NCBI RefSeq assembly: GCF_900129135.1
Contig: NZ_FQVI01000001.1
Coordinates: forward strand, 67,538 to 131,537
DNA from: Lactonifactor longoviformis DSM 17459
Lineage (GTDB): Bacteria > Bacillota > Clostridia > Lachnospirales > Lachnospiraceae
DNA length: 64,000 bases
Direction: 5' to 3'
Shown: positions 19,231 through 29,139 of the stretch, piece by piece
Position numbering within the stretch: position 1 is the stretch's first letter
Layout: each line of letters begins with the position of its first letter
Program-made: the position numbers and the translations under genes
The notes under the pieces: generated by a model
What the model was told of the DNA's origin: nothing
The model's database searches: none
Seen by the model: the letters and a program-made list of their open reading frames with translations, nothing else

Positions 19231-19344
19231 GGTTTTTACACTTTCTTATTTTTTAAGCATTTGTAACGTATCTATTATAGACATGTTACTGGAATTAATC
19301 AATAACATTTTGAAAATTAGCTGGATTGAGGTAAAAATTATGGT

Positions 19345-19502
19345 TTTGTGTATGTGAAGTTCGGGTGAAATAGTCGGCGAGCGGAGTGTCGCAGACGGAC
19401 GGATATAGGAGGGAGCACCGGGGAGACAGGGCCAGGCCGACGACGCGGGATTTATCTCACCGTCCCTCCGCCACCTTATACCTTTCGACTGGAAAGACTC
19501 AA
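19345..19502. repeat. Intergenic palindromic element, copy A
   Basis: No coding content. 19364-19402 (39 bases, GTGAAATAGTCGGCGAGCGG core) is identical to 29151-29189. 19455-19476 (CTCACCGTCCCTCCGCCACC) nearly matches 29843-29864. The end TCGAC-TGG-AAGACTCA resembles the end of copy B. The ends form an imperfect inverted repeat, and GGATATAGGAGGGAG pairs partly with CCTCCGCCACCTTATACC. GC-rich against its AT-rich surroundings. Confidence 0.75.
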
Positions 19503-19646
19503 ACTTAGTACATTAAATCCCAAGTAAACAAATTTTCCAATAGGTCTTGCAAAATCATAATTTTACTGTACAATAGATAAAGACTATGTATAAAAATAGG
19601 AGCGTAACCAAATATATCCATATATTAATAAAAGCGAGGTTTTAAC

Positions 19647-21278
19647 ATGATTGCAGCAAACAATGTCACATTGCGTATCGGCAAAAAAGCCCTGTTTGAG
19701 GACGTAAATATTAAATTTACTGAGGGTAACTGTTATGGCTTAATCGGAGCCAACGGTGCCGGAAAGTCAACATTTTTAAAAATTTTGTCCGGACAGTTGG
19801 AAACAACAAAGGGTGAAATCAATATCACACCCGGTCAGCGTCTTTCCTTTTTGCAGCAGGATCACTTCAAATATGATGCGTATCCTGTTCTGGACACGGT
19901 TATTATGGGTAATGCCCGTCTGTACCAGATTATGAAGGAAAAAGAAGCCATTTACGCAAAAGAGGAGTTTACAGACGAAGACGGAATCCGCGCCAGTGAA
20001 CTTGAGGGTGAATTTGCAGAGATGAACGGATGGGAGGCTGAGTCAGATGCCGCTATGCTGCTGAATGGTCTTGGCATTGATACTTCACTCCACTATTCTA
20101 TAATGAAAGATCTGAACGGAAGTGAAAAGGTAAAAGTACTGTTAGCCCAGGCATTATTCGGGAATCCGGATATTCTTCTTCTGGACGAGCCTACCAACCA
20201 TCTGGATTTGGATGCTATCAGCTGGCTGGAAGAATTTTTGATTAACTTTGAGAATACTGTAATTGTGGTATCCCATGACCGTTATTTTCTGAACAAAGTT
20301 TGCACTCACACTGCGGATATCGACTATGGTAAGATTCAGCTCTACGCAGGCAACTATGACTTCTGGTATGAATCCAGCCAGCTGCTGGTGAAGCAGATGA
20401 AAGAGGCGAACAAAAAGAAAGAGGAAAAGATCAAGGAACTCCAGGAGTTTATCTCCCGGTTCAGCGCCAACGCTTCAAAATCCAAGCAGGCAACCTCCAG
20501 AAAAAGAGCACTGGAAAAGATCCAGTTGGACGATATACGGCCGTCCAGCAGGAAATATCCGTATATCGACTTCCGCCCCAACCGCGAAATTGGCAATGAA
20601 GTGCTTATGGTTGAAGGATTGAGCAAGACCATAGACGGAGTAAAGGTGCTGGATAATCTGACCTTCACCCTTGGACATAATGATAAGGTTGCCTTTGTAG
20701 GCAGTAATGAACTGGCGAAGACCACCCTGTTTCAGATTCTTATGGGTGAGACGGAGCCCGACGAGGGAACCTATAAATGGGGTGTTACCACATCCCAGGC
20801 ATATTTTCCAAAAGACAGTACTTTAGAATTTGATAACGATTTAACCATAACAGACTGGCTGACCCAGTATTCAGAAATCAAAGATGCGACCTATGTCCGC
20901 GGCTTCCTGGGGCGTATGCTATTTCCAGGGGAAGACGGCATAAAAAAGGTAAAAGTACTTTCCGGAGGGGAGAAAGTACGATGCCTCCTATCTAAAATGA
21001 TGATCTCAGGTGCTAACGTATTACTTCTGGATGAGCCCACCAATCATTTAGACATGGAATCTATCACGGCATTAAACAATGGCCTGATCAAATTCCCCGG
21101 AGTACTCCTCTTCGCGTCCCACGATCATCAGTTTGTAGAAACAACTGCAAACCGTATTATGGAAATCGTTCCCGGCGGTGCCTTAATTGATAAGATTACA
21201 ACCTACGATGAATATCTTGCCAGTGATGAAATGGCCAGAAAACGTCAGGTATATACCATGACGGAAGAAGATAATTAA
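19647..21278 (+). CDS. ABC-F family ATPase (YbiT/YkpA-like)
   Basis: A soluble 543-residue protein with two ABC domains and no membrane segments, so a translation factor type ABC-F rather than a transporter. First Walker A GANGAGKST, Walker B DILLLDEPTNHLDL. Linker ~245-300 is charged and helical (EANKKKEEKIKELQEF). Oddities: the first signature is LNGSEK rather than LSGGQ, and the second Walker A is degenerate (VGSNELAKTTLF), while the second signature (LSGGEK) and Walker B are intact. Degenerate second P-loops occur in the YkpA/YbiT branch. A promoter TTGCAA-N16-TACAAT lies about 70 bases upstream; ATG preceded by AGCGAGG. Confidence 0.94.
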   Translation: MIAANNVTLRIGKKALFEDVNIKFTEGNCYGLIGANGAGKSTFLKILSGQLETTKGEINITPGQRLSFLQQDHFKYDAYPVLDTVIMGNARLYQIMKEKEAIYAKEEFTDEDGIRASELEGEFAEMNGWEAESDAAMLLNGLGIDTSLHYSIMKDLNGSEKVKVLLAQALFGNPDILLLDEPTNHLDLDAISWLEEFLINFENTVIVVSHDRYFLNKVCTHTADIDYGKIQLYAGNYDFWYESSQLLVKQMKEANKKKEEKIKELQEFISRFSANASKSKQATSRKRALEKIQLDDIRPSSRKYPYIDFRPNREIGNEVLMVEGLSKTIDGVKVLDNLTFTLGHNDKVAFVGSNELAKTTLFQILMGETEPDEGTYKWGVTTSQAYFPKDSTLEFDNDLTITDWLTQYSEIKDATYVRGFLGRMLFPGEDGIKKVKVLSGGEKVRCLLSKMMISGANVLLLDEPTNHLDMESITALNNGLIKFPGVLLFASHDHQFVETTANRIMEIVPGGALIDKITTYDEYLASDEMARKRQVYTMTEEDN

Positions 21279-21328
21279 GTTTTATTCATTGGGGACAGGG
21301 CAGAACCATTTTGGGACACCCCGATCTC

Positions 21329-21370
21329 AAAAGGGGACGTGTTCTTTTTAGAAAGAACACGTCCCCTTTT
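21329..21370. terminator. Bidirectional terminator between ABC-F and metA
   Basis: AAAAGGGGACGTGTTCTTT and its reverse complement AAAGAACACGTCCCCTTTT around a short loop, a ~19-bp perfect stem with T runs at both ends. It serves the convergent stops at 21278 and 21376. Confidence 0.93.
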
Positions 21371-21375
21371 GCACC

Positions 21376-22296
21376 CTAAAACGGCGTCCCATCCAAGTCA
21401 TACGGCGTCGTCTGATACACGTAATAATTCAACCAATTCGTATAAAGATTATTGGCATGCGCCCTCCACATAAGAAGGGGCCGATCCTCCGAATTGTCAT
21501 TGCTGTAGTAATTCTTAGGAATCTGAATATCCAGTCCTTTATTCAGATCTCTTTTATACTCACCATCCAGGGTCACCCTGTCATATTCCGGGTGTCCCAT
21601 TACGTATATCTGTCTTCCTTCTTTAGCCATTCCCAGGAAAAAGCCGGCCTCCTCGGATTCTGCCAGTATAGTAATATCCTTACAAGCCTTGATATCCTCT
21701 AACGGTACCTCTGTATGACGGGAATGGGGAGCTAAAAAAGCATCGTCAAAGCCTCTCACCAGAGGGATTTTCCGGTTCATCACCTTATGCCAGAAGAGTC
21801 CGAACATCTTCTCAGAGAGTACCTTTTTCTTCAGCCCATAGTGATAGTACAAACCAGCCTGCGCCGCCCAGCAGAGATAAATGGTAGACGTTACATGCTT
21901 TTCTGTCCAGTCCATAATTTCTGTCAGCTCTTCCCAGTAATCCACTTCTTCAAACTCTATTAATTCCACAGGTGCACCTGTTATGATCATACCGTCAAAC
22001 TTATTATTTTTCAGGTCCTCAAAGTGAAGATAGAATTTGTTCAGATGGCTGGTAGATGTGTTTTTAGACTCGTGACTGCTCATGGTCATAAATGAGACAT
22101 CTACCTGAAGGGGCGTATTAGAAAGGGAACGCAGCAGCTGCAGTTCCGTCTCCTCTTTTAAAGGCATAAGGTTCAGAATTAATATCTGAATGGGACGTAT
22201 GTCCTGATGGATGGCACGGTTTTCGTCCATCACAAATATATTCTCTTTCTCCAGTATCTCCTTTGCAGGCAAATCTCCCTGTACTTTAATCGGCAT
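21376..22296 (-). CDS. metA: Homoserine O-acetyltransferase (MetA family)
   Basis: Acylates homoserine in methionine synthesis. ATG at 22296 (MPIKVQGDLP, 306 residues) has AGGTGG 8 bases upstream; an in-frame GTG lies 12 bases earlier. Catalytic Cys142 (YLCWAAQAG), Glu (GHPEYD region) and the His of the triad are visible. Residue 111 is Glu (ITGAPVE), the residue associated with acetyl-CoA use; Gly111 marks succinyl-CoA enzymes. So acetylation is predicted in spite of the family's usual name. No SAM riboswitch is seen upstream. Confidence 0.97.
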   Translation of the reverse strand: MPIKVQGDLPAKEILEKENIFVMDENRAIHQDIRPIQILILNLMPLKEETELQLLRSLSNTPLQVDVSFMTMSSHESKNTSTSHLNKFYLHFEDLKNNKFDGMIITGAPVELIEFEEVDYWEELTEIMDWTEKHVTSTIYLCWAAQAGLYYHYGLKKKVLSEKMFGLFWHKVMNRKIPLVRGFDDAFLAPHSRHTEVPLEDIKACKDITILAESEEAGFFLGMAKEGRQIYVMGHPEYDRVTLDGEYKRDLNKGLDIQIPKNYYSNDNSEDRPLLMWRAHANNLYTNWLNYYVYQTTPYDLDGTPF

Positions 22297-22476
22297 ACCG
22301 TATTCCACCTACCTTTTTTATTTAATAACTCATTATAGCATAGAACAGGAAATGTGGAAAAGAATTATTTTCTGTACATTTGTTGTTTCTACACGGACAC
22401 TATCACTGTCTGCTCCGCACACAGTAACACAATTTGCTAGACTGTGGCATATGACAGGAACCACACATGGCCTGTT

Positions 22477-24018
22477 TTACATTAACGGAGCAAAAAGCCG
22501 CAGAATTTTGCCTTCCAGCCGCACGAAAACGCCCAGCTTTTTATAGTCTTCAAGCGCTATCTGTCTGCATTTCTTTAGAGTATCCTGAAAGTCCTGCTCT
22601 ACCTGGCAGATCTCTTTATGGCGGTACAGGAAGGCTGCACATTCAAAATGAAGATACAGACTTCTGTAATCCATATTTATAGTTCCCACCACAGCTTTTT
22701 CATTGTCTGATGTAAAGACTTTAGCGTGTACAAAACCCGGTGTATACTCATAAATCTCTACCCCCGCCTCAATCAATTCATTGTAGTAGGTCTTAGCCAG
22801 GGCAAACGCTGTCTTTTTATCCGGAATGTGGGGCATTATAATTTTCACCTCAATTCCCCTTTTGGCGGCGTATGTAAGGGCCATAATCATTTCCTGATCC
22901 AGGATGAGATAAGGTGTCATGATATGCACATACGTTTTGGCTGTATTCAAAATATCCAGATATACTCTTTTGCCTACCCTCTCACTGCCAAATGGCACCA
23001 CCCCGTAGGGAATTACAAAGCCGTCATTAGCAGGCCCCTTATGAGCAGGCACTATGTATGCCTTATAATTTTCTTCACGAAGCGTATCCACATTCCACAT
23101 TTCCAGGAACATGAAGGTAAAACTCTTTGCTGCATCCCCCCGAAGCATAACCGCAGTGTCCTTCCAGTGTCCGAACCGCACTTTCTGATTAATATATTCA
23201 TCCGCCAGATTTACACCGCCGGTAAAGGCTGTTTTTCCGTCAATTACAAGAATCTTTCTGTGGTCCCTATTGTTATAGTGGGAGGAGAAAAAGGCTTTAA
23301 TAGGCGCGAACATTTTACATTGGATACCCATTGCCTTCAAATGGTCCGGGTAATGATAAGGCATCAGTGCCAGGCTGCACATTCCGTCATACAGAAAGCG
23401 AACCTCCACCCCCTCCCGAACCTTCTCTTTCAGGATCTCCAGAATCGAATTCCACATTATGCCCTCTTCTACAATAAAATATTCCATAAATATAAATTTC
23501 TCTGCCCTTTTAAGTTCCCGGAGCATAGCCTCGTATTTATCTTCACCCAGAGGAAAATAAGTAACATCTGTATTTTTATAAACCGGACAATTATCATACT
23601 GATACAGATAGGAGGCAAGGTGGCCCATCTCCGGGCTAATCCCCTCCAGTTCCTCCTGTACGTCCCTGTCCTGGACAACGTATTCTCTGGTACTTGCGGA
23701 AAGTAATCGAAGTCTCCTGTACATCAGCTTTGTGCCTGGCTGCAGCTCCATATAAATATAAAACAGTGCCCCGAAGACGGGAACTATAAGAACAGGTATC
23801 ATCCATACCAGCTTAAAATCGGGATTTCCCCGTTTATTTACAATGTGCAGCAGCACGGCAAAGCCTATGACAGTAAATCCCCCATAGACATAGAACACGT
23901 CATCTCTCAGCCACAAAAAGGCGGCAAACAGCGCAAAAAGCTGCAGGAGAATGGCAAGTATGACTACGATCGTTCTCCCAAATATAATTCCTTTAATTCC
24001 TTTTTTGCTCTCTTCCAT
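22477..24018 (-). CDS. cls: Cardiolipin synthase
   Basis: A 513-residue phospholipase D superfamily enzyme joining two phosphatidylglycerols to cardiolipin at the membrane. N-terminal membrane segments (~10-30, 37-57, 70-90), then two HKD motifs: HRKILVIDG..TGGVNL and HAKVFTSDN..VGTINMD. ATG sits 14 bases after the ligA stop, so it is the last gene of the TetR-rluF-ligA-cls run. Confidence 0.97.
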   Translation of the reverse strand: MEESKKGIKGIIFGRTIVVILAILLQLFALFAAFLWLRDDVFYVYGGFTVIGFAVLLHIVNKRGNPDFKLVWMIPVLIVPVFGALFYIYMELQPGTKLMYRRLRLLSASTREYVVQDRDVQEELEGISPEMGHLASYLYQYDNCPVYKNTDVTYFPLGEDKYEAMLRELKRAEKFIFMEYFIVEEGIMWNSILEILKEKVREGVEVRFLYDGMCSLALMPYHYPDHLKAMGIQCKMFAPIKAFFSSHYNNRDHRKILVIDGKTAFTGGVNLADEYINQKVRFGHWKDTAVMLRGDAAKSFTFMFLEMWNVDTLREENYKAYIVPAHKGPANDGFVIPYGVVPFGSERVGKRVYLDILNTAKTYVHIMTPYLILDQEMIMALTYAAKRGIEVKIIMPHIPDKKTAFALAKTYYNELIEAGVEIYEYTPGFVHAKVFTSDNEKAVVGTINMDYRSLYLHFECAAFLYRHKEICQVEQDFQDTLKKCRQIALEDYKKLGVFVRLEGKILRLFAPLM

Positions 24019-24032
24019 TGCTTAACAGGCCT

Positions 24033-25997
24033 CTATCCTAACATATTTAAAAACTCTTCTTCTGTAATGATGGGAACGCCCAGCTCTTTTGCCTTTTTAT
24101 TCTTTGAGGAAGCAGAAGCTGAATCGTTGTTGATCAGGTAATTCGTCTTTGAGGTAACGCTTCCGGTCACTTTACCGCCTTTGGACTCGATCAGCTCCTT
24201 TATCTCTCCCCGGTTGGCAAAGCGCTCCACACTTCCCGTTATTACAAAATTCAACCCCTTGAATGTCTGCTCTTCATCCCTTGCAACCTCCTCCAGCTGC
24301 AGATGAGACATCAGGTGGTCCAGAGCTCTTCGGTTCTCCTCTTTGTCAAAATACTCCCGGAACGTCCTTGCGATTACCGGACCAATCCCTTCAATGCTGC
24401 TGATAGCTTCCTCGTCAGCCTCTGTCATTTTCTCCAGATCGTAGCCGAATTCTCTGCAAATCACTTTGGCATTAGCCAGTCCTATGTTTGCAATTCCCAG
24501 ACTATAGATCACCCTTGGCAAAGTGGTGTTTTTGGACTTTTCAATGCTGGTTATCAGATTATCATAAGACTTCCTTCCAAACCCCTCCATCTCAACAATC
24601 TCGTCCTCATACTGCGCCAGCTCATAGATATCCCCAAAATCCCGGATAAAGCCTCTTGCCACGAATTTCTCCAGGGTGGCTTCTGACAGCCCGTCAATAT
24701 TCATGGCATCTCTGCTCACAAACAGCGTAAAGGATTTGATCCGTTTTGCCTGACACTCCCGGTTCATACAATACAGAGATTCTACTTCATTGGTCTTGAT
24801 CACCTTTGCTTCCTGTCCGCATACCGGGCAGGTATCCGGGATCGTAAGATGGTTGCTTCTTGTTAAGTTTTCTGCAATCTGAGGAATGATCATATTGGCC
24901 TTATATACCTGGATACGATCACCGATTCCCAGTTCCAGTTCTTTTAGTATACTGATGTTGTGTACACTGGCACGGCTCACTGTGGTCCCCTCCAGCTCTA
25001 CCGGCTCAAAGATGGCCACTGGATTGATCAAACCGGTTCTGGAAGGACTCCATTCTATCTCTTTTAATGTCGTCTCCCGGATCTCATCTGCCCATTTAAA
25101 TGCATAGGCATTTCTTGGAAATTTGGAAGTACTTCCCAGCGACTCTCCGTAGGCGATGTCATCGTACAGGGCCACCAGACCATCTGAAGGAAAATCATTT
25201 TTCACTACCTGTTCAGAAAAATATTCCATGGCTTCATCCAAAGTTTCCGCCGTAACCATACGATATTCCACCACATCAACCCCCTGCCCCCGCAGCCATT
25301 CCATCTGTTCCTTTCTGGAATTGTGAAACTCCACATCCTGTGCAGTCACCAGAGAAAAGGCATAAAATCTGACATTTCTCTTCGCCGTAATCTCGTTATT
25401 CAGCTGCCGCACAGAACCGCTGCACAGATTTCTCGGATTCTTATATCTGGCATCCACATCCTCTATTTCTTCGTTGATTTTTTTAAAATCAGAATAGGTT
25501 ATCACAGCTTCCCCCCTAAGAATAAGCTGCCCCTTGTGAGCAATCTGAAGGGGAATATTTTTAAATACCTTTGCATTATTGGTAATTACTTCCCCCACCA
25601 CCCCATTTCCCCGGGTAACCGCCTTTATGAGTGTCCCTCCCTCATAAGTCAGTACAATGGTAAGACCGTCCAGCTTCCAGGAGAGAAGGGTTCTGTGCTC
25701 TCCCACAAAGTCTCTGAGCGCTTCTACATCCTTTGTCTTATCCAGAGAAAGCATAGGGCTCCCATGCGCCTCTTTGGGCAGCTCATCCAGGGACTCATAT
25801 CCCACAGATACCGTTGGACTTCCGGCCAGAGTAACTCCAGTCTCCTTCTCCAGCTTCTGAAGCTCGTCGTACAATTTATCATACTCCAAGTTACTCATTA
25901 TTTCCCTGTCTTCCTGGTAATAAGCCTTGCCGGCCCTGGTTAAGAGACCCACCAGTTCTTTCATTCTTGCCATCGCATCCATTGCGTCACATATCAT
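24033..25997 (-). CDS. ligA: NAD-dependent DNA ligase
   Basis: A 654-residue LigA. N-terminal NAD-binding domain, adenylation domain with catalytic Lys108 in SWKLDGL, OB fold, four-Cys zinc site (CPVCGQEAK..YCMNREC), helix-hairpin-helix repeats (SIEGIGPVIA) and a C-terminal BRCT domain (~585-654, LNFVITGSVERFANR). Slightly shorter than the usual ~670 but complete. Start ATG at 25997 overlaps the rluF stop by 11 bases with AAAGGA upstream. Confidence 0.98.
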   Translation of the reverse strand: MICDAMDAMARMKELVGLLTRAGKAYYQEDREIMSNLEYDKLYDELQKLEKETGVTLAGSPTVSVGYESLDELPKEAHGSPMLSLDKTKDVEALRDFVGEHRTLLSWKLDGLTIVLTYEGGTLIKAVTRGNGVVGEVITNNAKVFKNIPLQIAHKGQLILRGEAVITYSDFKKINEEIEDVDARYKNPRNLCSGSVRQLNNEITAKRNVRFYAFSLVTAQDVEFHNSRKEQMEWLRGQGVDVVEYRMVTAETLDEAMEYFSEQVVKNDFPSDGLVALYDDIAYGESLGSTSKFPRNAYAFKWADEIRETTLKEIEWSPSRTGLINPVAIFEPVELEGTTVSRASVHNISILKELELGIGDRIQVYKANMIIPQIAENLTRSNHLTIPDTCPVCGQEAKVIKTNEVESLYCMNRECQAKRIKSFTLFVSRDAMNIDGLSEATLEKFVARGFIRDFGDIYELAQYEDEIVEMEGFGRKSYDNLITSIEKSKNTTLPRVIYSLGIANIGLANAKVICREFGYDLEKMTEADEEAISSIEGIGPVIARTFREYFDKEENRRALDHLMSHLQLEEVARDEEQTFKGLNFVITGSVERFANRGEIKELIESKGGKVTGSVTSKTNYLINNDSASASSKNKKAKELGVPIITEEEFLNMLG

Positions 25998-26727
25998 CCT
26001 TTCTGACTACTGTTGTATTGGAGGAGTCTTTAATCTGCTTCATAAGCTCCCGCCATTCTTTTTGGGTCACCGGACGGTATTGGCCTGCCGGCAGATCTCC
26101 CAATTCAATATTCATAATCCTGACTCTCTTTAGTCTTATCACCCTATAGCCTAAATATTCGCACATCCTTCGAATCTGACGGTTCAGTCCCTGTGTCAGG
26201 ACAATACGAAAGCGCCTGGCGTCGATTCTCTCTACCCGGCACTTTCTTGTAACAGTGTCCAGGATTGGAATACCACCGGCCATCTGTCTCACAAATTCTT
26301 TTGTTACAGGCTTATCTACAGTCACAATATATTCTTTTTCATGGTAATTGCCGGCCCGCATCATCTTGTTCACAAGCTCCCCCTGATTCGTCATAAGAAT
26401 CAGGCCTTCCGAATCCTTATCCAGCCTTCCTACAGGATAGATACGGGTATGATAATTGACAAAGCGGACAATATTATTCTTTACCTTTTCCTGGGAGGTA
26501 CACTCAATTCCTCTGGGCTTATGTACAGCCAAAAGCACCTTTTCTTCCTCCCGTTTTACGGGCTTTCCTTCCACGAGTATCTTCTGAGAGGGCAGGATCT
26601 TCATCCCCACAGCGGCCCGCCTGCCGTCCACAGTAATCTTTCCTTCCTCCGCCAGACGATCTGCCTCTCTTCTGGAGCATACACCCGCCTCGCTCAAATA
26701 CTTATTCAGACGTATGGGTTCCTGCAT
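25987..26727 (-). CDS. rluF: 23S rRNA pseudouridine synthase, RluF/RluB type
   Basis: A 246-residue RsuA-family enzyme. S4 RNA-binding domain at the N-terminus (IRLNKYLSEAGVCSRREADR), then the pseudouridine synthase domain with catalytic Asp in GRLDKDSEGLIL and GLNRQIRRMCEYLGY. Sequence pattern favours RluF (U2604) but RluB cannot be excluded. Overlaps the TetR gene by 26 bases and ligA by 11. Confidence 0.92.
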   Translation of the reverse strand: MQEPIRLNKYLSEAGVCSRREADRLAEEGKITVDGRRAAVGMKILPSQKILVEGKPVKREEEKVLLAVHKPRGIECTSQEKVKNNIVRFVNYHTRIYPVGRLDKDSEGLILMTNQGELVNKMMRAGNYHEKEYIVTVDKPVTKEFVRQMAGGIPILDTVTRKCRVERIDARRFRIVLTQGLNRQIRRMCEYLGYRVIRLKRVRIMNIELGDLPAGQYRPVTQKEWRELMKQIKDSSNTTVVRKDDM

Positions 26728-27328
26728 TATTCACATCCTCTTCTGACACCCGGAACTTATCCAGGAACATTGGCATAAGGGTTTTACTATAATCCGAAAG
26801 AGAGAGTCTTCCCTGGGATATGCACCAGTCATAGATAAATGCTCTCTCGCACAGGGCATAAACATTCGTTATTTCATAGGCTGACATCATGGTACTGATC
26901 TGGCCTCTTTTTTGACCCTCGTCCACGATCCGGTTCAACATGCGGAAATATATTCTGTTCTGATCCATAAGGTGCCTGTCACCCTTGGTAACCAGCTGGG
27001 AAGAATACATGGACGCAAGGATCTCCCGGTTTACATGTTCGTCAATCATTTTAAATAACTCCCGGTTTAAATATAACAATTTATCGAAGCTGTTCATCTC
27101 AGGATCCATCTCCTGCTCCAGATGCTCATACTTATTATCAAACAAATCCGATAATGTGGTCAGCAGAGCGTCCTTTCCACTAAAATAATGGTAAAACGTC
27201 CCTTTGGAGGTTCCCGAGCTGGCAATGATGTCATCTACCGTAGTATTATCATACCCACTCTGATAAAACAATTCCCAGGCAGCTTCCACAATCTTATCCT
27301 TTGTAGATATCTTTTTCTCCTGTTTCAT
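26702..27328 (-). CDS. TetR family transcriptional regulator
   Basis: 208 residues. N-terminal helix-turn-helix (KDKIVEAAWELFYQSGYDNT, GTSKGTFYHYFSGKDALL) followed by a helical ligand domain with no clear relatives by eye. First gene of the overlapping run to cls. Its targets are unknown; its position at the head of the run suggests autoregulation. Confidence 0.93.
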   Translation of the reverse strand: MKQEKKISTKDKIVEAAWELFYQSGYDNTTVDDIIASSGTSKGTFYHYFSGKDALLTTLSDLFDNKYEHLEQEMDPEMNSFDKLLYLNRELFKMIDEHVNREILASMYSSQLVTKGDRHLMDQNRIYFRMLNRIVDEGQKRGQISTMMSAYEITNVYALCERAFIYDWCISQGRLSLSDYSKTLMPMFLDKFRVSEEDVNNAGTHTSE

Positions 27329-27470
27329 CTGTCATTCCGCTCCTATCCGCTATAGCATATCCTTTATTATAACTGTTTCAGGTTGACAATTCAAGGAATA
27401 ACCTGAGGAGATTACGGGCCCTCTTCATAAATTCTTAATTCTTCTTTTGCCCCAAAAAGCCCCTTCTTTC

Positions 27471-27498
27471 TTGTTTTTTCCCGTCCAGAGTGTATAAT
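27471..27498 (+). promoter_or_regulatory. Promoter of the polysaccharide deacetylase gene
   Basis: TTGTTT (27471-27476), 16-base spacer, TATAAT (27493-27498), 32 bases before the chosen ATG. Confidence 0.6.
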
Positions 27499-27529
27499 AA
27501 GGATGAACGTAAAGAAGGGGATTATAAAT

Positions 27530-29122
27530 ATGAGTGTAAAACGCAAATCTAAAAGACGGCGGCAGGTGGAAGTCGTCTTCTCGGTATTTCTCATCATAGC
27601 AATTGTTCTCGCGATTTTGATCGTACCGAGATACGTAACAGCCGCTGTAAAATCATATCAGAAAACCATGAAACTTCAGGAAGCTGCGTTAAAAGAAGAC
27701 CATTGGGTATACAGTGAAAAGGGAAGGCGTTACGTGTACGCCGACGGAACTTCCCCCAGAAATAAATGGCTTGCAGTGGATCAAGTGAATTATCACTTTA
27801 ATTCGGATGGTTATATGGATACCGGATGGCTTCAGGATAAGGGAACCCGGTATTATTTGAAGCCCGACGGCACCATACAGACAGGCTGGCTGAATGACCA
27901 GAACTCCTGGTACTATTTTAACGGGGATGGAACAATGGCCTCTGGATGGATTCTGGATCAGGATACCTATTACTTCCTAAAAGATGATGGCACTATGGCT
28001 ACCGGGTGGATCGAAGACAACGGAAAACACTATTACCTCTCAGAAAACGGAGCCATGGCCACCGGATGGCTGGAGCTGAATGGGAACAACTATTACTTTG
28101 ATGACAGCGGTGCTATGGCTACCGGATGGATTACCGTTGATGATAAAACCTACTTTCTAAGAGACGACGGTGTCATGACCATCGGCTGGATCACAGAAGG
28201 AGATCAGAAGTATTTTATGAATGCCGATGGATCCAAGGCAGTCAGCACCTGGATTGAAAGTGAAGGCAAGCGGTATTACTTTGACGAAAATGGTTCTCTG
28301 AAACCCTCCGGTTGGCTGGAAACTAATAACACATGGTATTACATACAGGAGGACGGTTCTGCGGCCACAGGATGGCTTCAGCTTGGAAAGCAATGGTACT
28401 ATCTGAAAAATGACGGTTCTATGGCTACCGGATGGATCACAGATGAGAACGGCAAAGCTTACTTTATGAAAGATAACGGTGTCTGGGACCCTAATGCTAA
28501 AAAAGAGACACCATCTGCTGGAGGCGGCCCTATGGTCGCCCTTACTTTTGACGATGGTCCAGGCAAATATACAGACGGTATTCTTACTGTTCTGCAGCAA
28601 AACAACGCCAAAGCCACCTTTTTTATGCTTGGCAAACTGATCCCAAAATACCCTGAGACAGTAAAGCGGATGAAAGCTCTGGGCTGTGAACTGGGCAATC
28701 ATTCCTACGATCACTCCGATCTGAGTAAAATGGATGCCGCCGGGGTATCCTCCCAGATCAATACTACAAACCAGGCACTTGTAGATCTGGTGGGAGAAGG
28801 CGCTTCCTGCGTACGCCCGCCCTACGGCGCCTTCAATCCCACTGTCCGCAGCGCGGCAGGAGCACCTTTAATCCTCTGGTCCATCGACACCCTGGACTGG
28901 AAAACCAGGGATACCCAGACCACCATAGACACGGTGCTCAACAATGTCAAAGACGGCGACATTGTTCTCATGCACGATATCCATGAACCTTCCGCAAAAG
29001 CTGCAGAAACTTTGATACCTGCCCTCAGGGAAATGGGATATCAGCTTGTAACAGTAAGCGAATTAGCGGCAGCAAAGGGGATTCCTTTAGAGAATGGGAA
29101 GGCGTATGGGGAGTTTCATTAA
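27530..29122 (+). CDS. Wall-bound polysaccharide deacetylase with N-terminal choline-binding-type repeats
   Basis: 530 residues from ATG 27530 (MSVKRKSKRR), with GAAGGGG 9 bases upstream. A basic N-terminus and one membrane segment (~17-40) anchor or export it. About fourteen 20-residue WYY/GW repeats (~60-320) bind the wall, then a NodB domain (~340-525): TFDDGPG with the metal Asp, HSYDHSD, RPPYGAF and the C-terminal LMHDIH. NodB enzymes remove acetyl groups from peptidoglycan N-acetylglucosamine or other polysaccharides. The repeats here match those of the giant riboswitch-linked proteins, so all three should dock on the same wall polymer. Repeats before the enzyme domain is the less common order. 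Confidence 0.94.
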   Translation: MSVKRKSKRRRQVEVVFSVFLIIAIVLAILIVPRYVTAAVKSYQKTMKLQEAALKEDHWVYSEKGRRYVYADGTSPRNKWLAVDQVNYHFNSDGYMDTGWLQDKGTRYYLKPDGTIQTGWLNDQNSWYYFNGDGTMASGWILDQDTYYFLKDDGTMATGWIEDNGKHYYLSENGAMATGWLELNGNNYYFDDSGAMATGWITVDDKTYFLRDDGVMTIGWITEGDQKYFMNADGSKAVSTWIESEGKRYYFDENGSLKPSGWLETNNTWYYIQEDGSAATGWLQLGKQWYYLKNDGSMATGWITDENGKAYFMKDNGVWDPNAKKETPSAGGGPMVALTFDDGPGKYTDGILTVLQQNNAKATFFMLGKLIPKYPETVKRMKALGCELGNHSYDHSDLSKMDAAGVSSQINTTNQALVDLVGEGASCVRPPYGAFNPTVRSAAGAPLILWSIDTLDWKTRDTQTTIDTVLNNVKDGDIVLMHDIHEPSAKAAETLIPALREMGYQLVTVSELAAAKGIPLENGKAYGEFH

Positions 29123-29139
29123 ATTATAGTTTTGTGTAT

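Noticed and set aside
22297-22476. Possible SAM riboswitch before metA
   Set aside because: No S-box landmarks in this short leader.
22726-23706. 326-codon plus-strand ORF opposite cls
   Set aside because: Antisense to a well-supported cls gene and with no recognisable motif.
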